Source: Chlorops oryzae
Taxonomy: Eukaryota > Arthropoda > Insecta > Diptera > Chloropidae
DNA: 64,000 nt
Direction of reading: 5' to 3'
NCBI GenBank assembly: GCA_020466095.1
Contig: CM035806.1
Span: 18,212,724-18,276,723 of the forward strand
The notes under the pieces are model-generated. The model was given only the letters and a program-made list of their open reading frames with translations, was not told the origin of the DNA and made no database searches. A program made the position numbers and the translations under genes. Below are positions 56,151 through 64,000 of this stretch, piece by piece. Numbering within the stretch: position 1 is the first letter of the stretch; every line of letters starts with the position of its first letter.

Positions 56151-56887
56151 CAGGGACGTGAACCGGTTTCGAACCTAACCGGTTTTGAATCGAACCGGGT
56201 TTGAACCTAACCGGTTTCGAACCTAACCGGGTTTGAACCGAACCGGTTTCGAACCTAACCGGGTTTGAACCGAACCGGTTTCGAACCTAACCGGGTTTGA
56301 ACCGAACCGGTTTGAACCGAACCGGTTTTGAACCGAACCGGTTTTGAACCTAACCGGTTTCGAACCTAACCGGTTTTGAACCGAACCGGGTTTGAACCGA
56401 ACCGGTTTTGAACCGAACCGGTTTTGAACCGAACCGGTTTTGAACCGGAAAACCACTTTTATCTGCTGATGAACCGAACCATAAACCCAACCGAAGTTTT
56501 TCACAAATGTTTGAACCGAACCGAAAGCCGAACCCCTTTTTGTAAAGGTTCAGGGTTTCATTTTTGCCTGCAACCATGCACAGTGGTCTTTCCCATAGGC
56601 TAGATATAAATTCATCGAAGTCGATATTCTTATAAAATTAATATCCATACCATCTCTAATATAAGTAAGGTAACCACCACAAACTTTTTATTGTGCAAAT
56701 TTTAACCCTAAATGGTAAAAAAAAATTGTGTTAGAAATGCAAACACGTTTTTTCAGTTTGAGAAATTAGCGAACCGATGAACCGAACCGAAACCCCGGTT
56801 CAAAGAAGTAGAAAAACCGGTTGACGAACCAATCCAAAAGCTCAAACACGGTTCGAACCGCCGAATCGAACCGGGTTCACGTCCCTG
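56151..56887. mobile_element. hAT-type MITE with GGTTCGAACC repeats
   Basis: A 737-bp element with a perfect 14-bp TIR CAGGGACGTGAACC/GGTTCACGTCCCTG. The 8-bp flanks GCTGTCAC and GTTTTCAC match at 6 of 8 positions, as expected for an old hAT duplication. The left 300 bp are a tandem of AACCGGTTTGAACC-like units, and the right end has the same words. The open frame on the minus strand is made entirely of this repeat. Confidence 0.88.
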
Positions 56888-56895
56888 GTTTTCAC

Positions 56896-57689
56896 AACCC
56901 CAAGAAAGATTTTTTTCCCAACCATATGCAATAAATATCGTATATTATTAGGAAATCAATATTTAGTATCGCCAATAGCACATTGGAGCGGGTCACAGTA
57001 TTTCCCGGACCAACTGGTTCCCCAAATAACGGCACCTTGAACCCCAAATTCAAATTTTTGTACCACCCAATACAAACGGAATGGGCTGCAAAAGACCTAC
57101 CTATATTGATATTATACAAACAAGTACTATAGTTTATTCTACTCATAAAAGGAAGTGTCCCATAGCAATAGTCCAAATTTTGACTGAAATATAGCAAAAA
57201 GTTTACAGAAAATATTTATTCTCATTTTAGCTGGGAATAAACTCAAAATGGGATTTTAGAAGACCTTGTGAATTGCCAAACTTAATTGTGATGTCCGATT
57301 TAAAGATAAGGAACACTATTTTTATTAACCAATTCAGGTTTTCATGTCTTCCAAACACACCTCGTCAGCCAGCAAAGCTTTAGGCTATGTTTCAAATATC
57401 AAAAATTCAGAATTTATTTGCTCTAAATGCATTGAAATGCACGGATAAATACAGAATTTAGCTAAAAATGCAGATTAAGCTGCTAGTCTGAAAAGCGTAT
57501 AAGCCCCATGAGCGGTTTTTTTTTTATATACTAGGTCTAAAAACCAACACTTTGAATGATTTCCTAACCATTTACGGTGTTGATTTTACTGCTGGACTCT
57601 AACAACAGGATCATTCGATATCAGAGTTAGAACAATGACTCCCAGCTCAGGTCGTGAATGATATTTAGTTTTTCCTTTTTTTCTCTCTG
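56896..57689. other. No gene seen
   Basis: Unique-looking AT-rich sequence without supported exons. TTTTAGCTGGGAATAAAC near 57227 could be a lone CCCAGC-type end, but no partner was found. Confidence 0.45.
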
Positions 57690-57775
57690 GTTAGCCGTTT
57701 TTCGTGGTATCACAAAGTACCCATGATGCCTAAATGTGTCAACTCTCATGGTGGCAGCCCCACTAACCTAACTTA
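57690..57775 (+). repeat. Probable 3' part of a SINE related to 47774-47989
   Basis: GTGGTATCACAAAGTACCCA, GATGCCTAAATG and GGTGGCAGCCCCACTAACCT follow the same order as the 3' half of the SINE at 860-1071 (GTGGTATCACAACGG, GCCTAAATGGCAGCC). The head is missing. Confidence 0.45.
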
Positions 57776-59121
57776 CCAAACCTAATAATAAAAAATTGAT
57801 CGCCTGAAAAAGACTTTTCTCCCCTTAGGCGGCGCGCCGTCAGAGTCCAGAAACTTTCCTTAGTTCAGGGGAGATACCCCTAAATTGGTGCCTCCTGGAG
57901 CGGACCCCCAATTGACCAGCATAGCTTTTTACAGTTCCGAAATGGGCTTTTCCAATTCTTATTCTTAAATTTCTTGGCTTTTGAAAGTGATGCAATTTGC
58001 TTCAGTTACACTAGCCAGAAAATCAAGATTTCTAACATACATACATGGGTATCTATAATTAAAATATATACTTAACATATAAATATATAGGTACTAATAA
58101 ACATACATATATGTACATATGTATACACATATGAGAGAAAAAATTGATTGAAATTTTTTAAGGATAAAAGAAAAGCCGATGAAAGCTTTATTGTAACAGG
58201 CCATCGAAACTCCGATTCTATAACCCCACACATTCTATTCGAACTCATGTGGGGGAAATTCTCAAGGATGCGAAAATACAAATAGAATCGCTCAAGAAAT
58301 CTGATCTCTTATGTGATTCTTAATACGATTCAAAACATTCCGATTATGAAACTAATGAGAAAAATAAATGAGATTATGGAAAAATCGCGTTCGGTATCGA
58401 ATGACAACAGAGCGGGGGCGAGAGAGAGCGAGAGAGAGAGATGGAAGGAGTCAACACATGTGGCCTAAGACTTTCACCTTCGAACGACGAACGGCAGCGT
58501 GGGTTTATCCTTTTGTAATAAGTGTTCCTACACTTATGTACGCATTGCAATTTTTTCTAAGAAAAATTACTTCGATTTCATGATTTATTGAATAATATTT
58601 TCTTATATACGGCTTTCTAATCAAGATTAATTTCATCCAATTGGATAATAAAAATGACGTTTTTCCTTTTATGTATATTTTTTTTGTATTTTCGCTTTAC
58701 GCACGTGTACGCGTCGATCTCCTCGGATGTTGATTTTATTTATTTATATTTTATTTATTATTATTCTTATTAAAGTCTTCACTTAAGATTTGATACGCTT
58801 TTAAGCTTTTATCAATCAACACTTTCCGCAGGAATGAACACTGAACACCCAAAAGCCTTCCTACGTGACAAAACTGTAATGAACGGAATTTAAATTGACC
58901 CTTTTTCATTGCTCGATTCAAGGACGAAAAATTACGCATCACAAAGTTTTGTGTTTATGCAAGGCTCATTTTGTTAATTAATTAATTAATGGGAACACGA
59001 GAGAAAACTCTTTTGTGCTCAATAAGAATATTAAACTATAATAAAAAACTGTTATTAAAAATTGAAGCACAGAAAATTTTCTATGTCAATGCAAGTCCTT
59101 AATTGATGAACGAACATGCAA
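57776..59121. other. No gene seen
   Basis: A short GAGAGAGCGAGAGAGAG run at 58421-58440 and TACATATATGTACATATG microsatellite words near 58100. Nothing else recognised. Confidence 0.5.
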
Positions 59122-59194
59122 GCCCGGCTAGCTCAGTCGGTAGAGCATGAGACTCTTAATCTCAGGGTCGTGGGTTCGAGCCCCACGTTGGGCG
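59122..59194 (+). tRNA. tRNA-Lys-CTT: tRNA-Lys (anticodon CTT)
   Basis: A complete 73-nt cloverleaf. The acceptor GCCCGGC pairs with GTTGGGC (two G-T), followed by discriminator G. The D-arm has TAGCTCAGTCGGTAGAGC. The anticodon arm TGAGA-CTCTTAA-TCTCA puts CTT at 59155-59157, decoding AAG. The T-arm contains GGGTTCGAGCCCC. Internal A and B boxes are consensus, there is no intron and CCA is not encoded. T7 at 59200-59206 is a good Pol III terminator. It should be functional. Confidence 0.98.
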
Positions 59195-59494
59195 CTGGAT
59201 TTTTTTGAATAAATAATTTTTTTTTTTTGGAACAGCAGATCAAACAGTTAAATTTTTTTTATGGACGGAGTGGACGGACAAGGCGTCATATATATGCGAC
59301 GTTTTTACAAAAAAAAAAACGGCACCGTTCCTAGGTAAATTCACACAGGACCGATCCCAAATTTATACGCAACGGGACCGGTCCAGGACTAACCTCTATC
59401 GGACTCACCCTGGTCTAGTCCCAAATCGTGGGTGAGTTCCTTTAAACTTGAATGTTTTTTTTTTATTTGCTTGGTAGGCAGGTAGAGAAAATAT

Positions 59495-59815
59495 ACATGC
59501 AGTAATAAGCCGGTCAAATTCGTAAGACGGACTGACCTTTGAGCGGTCCGAATCCTATCGGTTATATTATGACAGTTCGCTCCATCAAGTTCCGTAATCA
59601 ACGAGTTGGTTTAAAGGTAGCCAGTAAATGACACTCTCATCAACTTTAAAAATCAACTAAGAAATTGATTTTTTTTTACTTACTTATTTTCCTTATTTGA
59701 CTAGCCTTAAACCAGGCAATATTACGACAATTGTCCCAAAAAGAAGCACCTTCTCCAATGACAGGCCCATGTTAAAAAGGTCAGTTGAATGCATTAGAAA
59801 TGGAATTATGAGAGA
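59495..59815 (-). repeat. Dispersed repeat, inverted partner of 14594-14925
   Basis: On the minus strand it follows the 14.6-kb copy through CATTCAACTGACCT, GGGCCTGTCATTGGAGAA, GTCAAATAAGGAAAATAA and GTCATAATATAACC. 59310-59400 adds several GGACCGGTCC-like palindromes. Class unknown. Confidence 0.65.
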
Positions 59816-59995
59816 CTTGTACTCAAACTCATGCAAAAAGACTACAGCTTCGAAGTCTATATTTTCTATATTCTCTGTTATTTTGCGTAAAAAAAAAATA
59901 GATATGAGAAATGAGCTAATGACGATATAAAGTCGAAGAAAATTCGGATGCAACCCTGTACACTCAGAACTCTTCGATAAGAAGCCAGCTCAGTG

Positions 59996-60456
59996 TAAAG
60001 ATGGACTGAAAATATCGATACTTGGAATTATTAATATTTATTAAGCATTGATACGAAATTTATGAGTGACACTTTTCATTTCGGTATATCGAAAATCGAT
60101 ATCCAATCCGATAACCGAATATCAATGAACGATATTTTTGGATCACCGCATGAGTGTTTCGGGCAAAGAGACGTTTGTTTGAAGTTAAAAAGAAAGGTAT
60201 TTTTTCCACAAAAGAATTCAGAAAAGAAATAGTCGATATATCGATATACATATTTCTGCGATAAATGCGTGAAATGTTGTAAAATAAAATTTTTCGAATG
60301 CCAACAATTAACATTTTTCACAATTAAGTGGAAAATGGGTGACCTAAAGCGCAAATAATATACAGGTCAAATAAAACAATAACATAAATAAATATCGATA
60401 ATGTTTTCAGTCGATATTATCCAAGTCGATGCTTTTGCCAGTATCGCCCATCCCTA
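59996..60456. mobile_element. hAT-type MITE with ATCGAT-rich interior
   Basis: A 461-bp element flanked by an exact 8-bp duplication GCTCAGTG (59988-59995, 60457-60464). The right end reads inward TAGGGATGGGCGATA, a common hAT terminus. The left end TAAAGATGGACTGAAAATA is a diverged counterpart. The interior is packed with TCGATA/TATCGA words. No transposase. Confidence 0.85.
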
Positions 60457-60882
60457 GCTCAGTGTAAGCGAAAGTAAGAATTGCGCTCCATATGGGTAAT
60501 TTACTTAGGTACGTGCCATCTGAGTGGAGGCTCTTTGTGTGCAATAATTTTTATTTTTTTTTATTTTTATTTTTTTTTTTTGTGTGCTACACTTTCGTTG
60601 AAATTGATTTCTCAATTGAATTTTTACAGTGTGAAAACACAATATATACATACTTTGGCAAGAATCTCGAGATCTCATCGCGTTCACATACACATACATA
60701 CATATGTTCATATGCAGGCACGACTTACCCTGTAGGAAGAGTGGGGTCAATTGTGCTCTAGCGAGTAGTTCTCGAGTATAGGAAAAATAACTAGTACGCG
60801 AGTAGAGACACGGACAGTAGAACCCCTAACTAGTGGCATATTCAACAGTTCAATTTTGCCCACACATTAATCTAATATATTT

Positions 60883-60958
60883 GCTGTGCGTGAGTCAGAT
60901 AGGTCCGCGCATTCGCTTGGCAATATGAAGGGCTCGAGTTCGATTCCAGTCGCAGGCG
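60883..60958 (+). other. tRNA-like module in the 60728 element
   Basis: GTGAGTCAGATAGGTCCGCG is a loose A box, and CGAGTTCGATTCCAG (60935-60949) contains a good B box. It is followed by GCAGGCGAAAAAATTTGG. Confidence 0.5.
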
Positions 60959-61159
60959 AAAAAATTTGGAAGAATGACATGTTTCGAAAAACTCAAATAA
61001 TTGGATTGAAAAACCCGTCTTCACCAATGCTGTCTCACAACTTTGCGCACAAATTCGCTCAAAATTTTCTGACAATTTGAAACCTTTCTTTTTTATATAT
61101 TTGCTTTTTATTCCTCTTAGGATTCCAATTTTTGCTAATAATTTTAAACAAAATCGGCG

Positions 61160-61241
61160 TTCGCTTGGCCCAGGATTTGAACCTGGGTCCTTCGGATCGC
61201 GGGGTGCACGCGCTACGCTGTGAGCTACGACAGCGTGGGCC
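61160..61241 (-). other. tRNA-like module with perfect T-arm
   Basis: On the minus strand CCCAGGTTCAAATCCTGGG forms a perfect T-arm with the B box at 61173-61183. Upstream TGTCGTAGCTCACAGCG is A-box-like, and GCCCACG is placed like an acceptor 5' strand, but no complementary 3' strand follows. It is the most tRNA-like of the modules. Confidence 0.65.
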
Positions 61242-61463
61242 GGTCTCCCATCTATCAACGTAGTATAAGCAAGTTTACTAAATTGGCCCTGTTGCCTCTA
61301 CTTCTGCACTAGTTCAAACGCGACTGTTGATTTTCGAATGGCAGGCACCTCAGAGTAAAAGTTTACAGTTCAATGCATTGGCGGGGAAATTACGAGCAAG
61401 TAGTATTGTTGATTTGGGAAGTAGTCGAAGAATACTTCTGCACTAGTTCAACTTCCTACAGGG

Positions 61464-62633
61464 TACAGTCTTCGCTGCTTGCTTGCTTGCTTTCGATGTG
61501 CATGTATCCAGCGAATTAGCCGCATTTAGATACTGTATTTTATATGTTAATGGGTCTCTGACCTGATTCAATAAATAATATTCATAAAAAAAAAATAAAA
61601 AGAATTTCATAAAAAAATTAAATAAAAAAAATAAAAATACAATAAATAAAAGCGAAATGAAATGAAAAGCATTTGCATGAAAACAGAAAAAACAATGAAA
61701 TGTAATAAAAAAAAAAAAAATTTTTTTAAACTTGTGCCTATTTGTTTTTGCTTTATTATTATCGTTTTTTTTTTTCTTCTTGCATTTGTTCGTTCTTCTT
61801 AATTAAATTAATTAATTTTTTTTCTCATTTTTTTCGTAATCTTCATTTACTTGTGTGCCTTTTCTGGTTCATTTCAGTTCAATTGCTTTCAACTGATGCA
61901 TCGGCTGGATTCAAACTGGCTGTTTCAAATCGAAAATATTCCTTTCATCAACAACGGCTGGGCGGGACCGGGGGGGTGGTGGTTGCAAGAATAAATAAAT
62001 GAATAAACGAAAGAAGAAGAAGAAGAAAAAAAAACTAAGAGAAGCAAATGAAATGCAAAATAAATTATTGGAAACAATTTTAAAAATCAATTCGAATGTT
62101 GGTGCACCGGTTTTGTTTTTTTTTTTTTTTTTTTGTTGTTGTTTTTTGGTATTCGGTTTTCCTTTGTTTAGCTCCTCGAAGCCCGAACGTCGACGCTGAA
62201 AATGACCTTTCATTTGGACTTTGATTCCAAATCCATATCCATAGAAGCACATAAAAAGTCGCAGAGTCCCACGCAGACATAATGTCTACCTTTCGACAAT
62301 TTGATGTACGAAAATATACAAATTCGCAAGAAATCAAATGTGTTTTAGGCACGAAAAGGTCACGAGGATTAAGCCAAAAGCGACGGAAAGGTTATGGAAA
62401 CTTCTCGTGTAAGAAAAAAAAAATCGATTTGAGAGTTTTCATTACTTTTTGTTTTCTTTCGTAGGGGTTTAATTTTTTTTTTTTTAATCCTCTTTTTGGC
62501 CTAATAAAACGAGAGAGTCCGATATTATGGCATTCATTCTAAGGACATTTTAAGGACACGATTTAATTAAGGAGAACATTATCACCATTAGCCAAATGCT
62601 GTCTTTCGATTGTCCGTAGGCTTGTAGTAGGTT
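61464..62633. other. No gene seen
   Basis: A runs, (AATTA)n-like sequence at 61800-61818 and a T run at 62113-62134. No repeat end or exon recognised. Confidence 0.5.
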
Positions 62634-63094
62634 CCCTGCTGTAATGAAGAGGTCAATTTACCAAAAAGGAGTATGTACTCTGAGATTACTCGAAATATGA
62701 CTAGTCAAAATCAAAAAGTATTTTATTAATAAGAATTTACTAGACCTCGAGTAGCAACAAGTGGTCTAGAAGAAGTGTAGATAGTTAAAATATTAGGCCA
62801 ACTGGTCCAAATGGGACAATCGACTTCTTATTGACCACAGTAGGTCGGTCTACTCGTGGAGTAGTTGAGCACTCCAAGGTTAACTGGTACCTATGGCACA
62901 ATCGACGTCTAGTTGACCACAGTGGGTTCTACTCGTGGAGATATTAAATATGGGAGTGATTTTATTTTTCAATTCCAGCTCAATGTAAAAAAAAAAGAAA
63001 CATTTTAAAGCACTGGTGCGCAAATGAAAAGGGGGTATTTTTGTTACTAGTCGGAGAGTAGTTGGAGATAAGTTGAAATATGTTAACTGCAGGG
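62634..63094. mobile_element. CCCTGCTG-ended TIR element
   Basis: A 461-bp element from CCCTGCTGTAATG to GTTAACTGCAGGG with TT on both sides. The subterminal block CCAGCTCAATG...TTTTAAAGCACTGGTGCG (62975-63020), followed by TACTAGTCGG, places it in the CCCTGCAG/CCCAGCAG family. No tRNA-like module found. Confidence 0.7.
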
Positions 63095-63538
63095 TTTCTA
63101 TGAACTTCTCTCCTGTTAAGTGCCCTTCTTTCTATTTATCTATCAAGTCAGAATATTGGCTCCAGGCAATCTTGTGCACCCTAGCCAAATCTTTCCAAAT
63201 ATTATATATACATTATTAGGAATTGAATGAAAGCATAGGAGTTCTGTTTTAGATTTGACCGACATTTACTATAGCGCAGCAAGAAGTTTCTTTTGGGTTT
63301 CTCTGAATGTCTTAAGCTAATAGGGGCCGTCTCTGTCCTTTTAGGAATTCCTCAAATAATGATCAATTGGTTTTAACTTACGATCCCTCCAGCTGCGATC
63401 GTCCTTATATTTTCATACGTTAAGTTGTGTTTTCTTGTCCTCTTACTGAAATCGTAACAGAAATTTTTTATACCCTCCCGTTCCCTGCGTTCGTTTACTG
63501 TCCATCCGATAGTATTTGAAATGTTATCAAATCAGATA
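63095..63538. other. No gene seen
   Basis: A splice-like pair at 63446/63382 on the minus strand was checked and rejected because all frames contain stops. Confidence 0.5.
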
Positions 63539-63675
63539 TACAGTGTACTCTATCCTCTTGAACGGACACTTTTTGGCAATCCTCTAGTGTTCCTGCTTCT
63601 CCCTTAAGCGGACAACTCTGTTACGCGGAGATTTTTTGGTCCCATACGTATCCGCTTAAGAGAGAGTACACTGTA
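63539..63675. mobile_element. pogo/Tigger-like MITE (CAGTGTACTCTC family)
   Basis: A 137-bp copy with TACAGTGTACTCTATCC at the left and AGAGAGAGTACACTGTA at the right, TA edges, and GCGGACAACTCTGTTACGCG in the middle. Confidence 0.8.
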
Positions 63676-63682
63676 TATTAGA

Positions 63683-64000
63683 GTTGTAAAATTTAAGAAA
63701 AAATCGATTTTCGATTAATCGAAGACCTGCATAGCTATAAATCGATGTTGGATGATTAATTGAAGCTATAAATCGATTAAATCGATTTATTTTTCATTTT
63801 TTCCAAACCTATTTATAATGCCAATTTTTTGCTTTCTGAAGTTTATAAAATAACAGAGTAACAGGTAACAGTATTTTTAAAAATATTCCTTCGCGAATGG
63901 GGTAAAAGTCGAAAAATAACAGTTGCCGTTCAACGCAACTACAAAGGGGAATTGCCAAAGAATCGAAGAGCAAGATTGACTTATGTTTAAGCAGTCAATC
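63683..64000. mobile_element. Probable hAT-type element, cut by the window edge
   Basis: TAGAGTTGTAAAATTTAAG at 63679-63697 resembles the TAGAGCTGTAAAA end of the 7142 element. It is followed by a cluster of ATCGAT/ATCGATTTA words (63707-63790) like the subterminal arrays of the other hAT elements. The right end is outside the window. Confidence 0.45.

Larger units (their letters stand above)
60728..61463. mobile_element. CCCTGTAGGAAG-ended TIR element with convergent tRNA-like modules
   Basis: A 736-bp element with perfect 12-bp TIR CCCTGTAGGAAG/CTTCCTACAGGG and TA on both sides. The subterminal block GTTCAATGCATTGGCGGGG (61369-61387), followed by AAGTAGTATTG, is conserved. Plus-strand (60883-60958) and minus-strand (61160-61241) tRNA-like modules face each other, the same plan as the 4614 element but with different tRNA-like sequences. 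Confidence 0.85.

Noticed and set aside
56223..56577. Minus-strand frames with repeated VRFKTGSVQNRFGS-like peptides
   Set aside because: The peptide repeat is the translation of the AACCGGTTTGAACC array inside a hAT MITE bounded by TIRs.
4749..61241. Calling the tRNA-like modules as tRNA genes or simple pseudogenes
   Set aside because: A and B boxes are present, but acceptor and anticodon stems do not pair, and the modules sit at similar places within TIR elements. They are better described as element components or SINE remnants.
63382..63446. Minus-strand acceptor/donor pair (TTTCAG ... GATC|GTAAGTT)
   Set aside because: All three frames of the 65-nt segment contain stop codons, so it is not a coding exon.
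1..64000. CRISPR arrays, operons, ribosome binding sites, bacterial terminators
   Set aside because: Tandem repeats here have no regular unique spacers, and the sequence is clearly eukaryotic, so prokaryotic features are not expected.

Overview
The window looks like intergenic or intronic DNA from a higher fly (Diptera, probably Brachycera). The inference rests on dense CATACATATGTA-type microsatellites, two intact tRNA genes of animal nuclear type (Arg-ACG, Lys-CTT), a long CAACAACAAC-rich leader in front of one convincing coding exon, and dispersed repeats resembling the DINE-1/INE-1 class of Drosophila. The genus cannot be named from the sequence. No complete multi-exon protein gene is visible. 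Nearly all the open frames are simple-sequence noise or lie inside repeats.

Likely genic signals are few. A first coding exon lies on the minus strand at 19190-19400 with a leader extending to about 20050. Two weaker minus-strand exon candidates lie at 54535-54604 and 35439-35540; both have good splice sites, both leave in phase 0, and they are in the right order to belong to one transcript with a long intron. The second also carries a juxtaposed 3'/5' splice site of recursive-splicing type. A possible plus-strand signal-peptide exon is at 39553-39592. tRNA-Arg is at 50789-50861 and tRNA-Lys at 59122-59194.

The rest is a dense mosaic of mobile elements, many delimitable from their ends. (1) A family of terminal-inverted-repeat (TIR) elements ending CCCTGCAG or CCCAGCAG, about 460-880 bp without insertions (4614, 11842, 29684, 31858, 43069, 46617, 49896, 60728, 62634). 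Several appear to have 2-bp target duplications, five share a subterminal block about 90 bp from the right end, and six carry tRNA-like modules with Pol III A/B-box-like motifs. (2) hAT-type elements with 8-bp duplications (7142, 29923, 56151, 59996) and a probable fifth running off the right edge. Only the 29923 copy keeps transposase sequence. (3) pogo/Tigger-like miniature elements (MITEs) with CAGT...TA ends (1221, 13750, 18674, 22460, 32834, 41771, 63539). (4) Two long fold-back elements with TAGGCYGGGTCG ends (25814, 52134), one a 2-kb near-perfect palindrome. (5) DINE-1-like repeats clustered at 33.3-40.7 kb. (6) tRNA-derived SINEs (860, 47774, perhaps 57690).

Simple-sequence blocks are also large: a 10-bp pyrimidine satellite at 2.86-3.34 kb, a 0.6-kb pyrimidine tract at 43.2-43.8 kb mirrored by a 0.6-kb purine tract at 44.4-45.06 kb, and about 750 bp of (TTTAA)n at 53.2-53.97 kb. 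Nesting is common. The clearest case is a CCCAG-ended element containing a hAT element that contains a hairpin MITE. The most interesting candidate for something undescribed is the tRNA-module-bearing TIR family.
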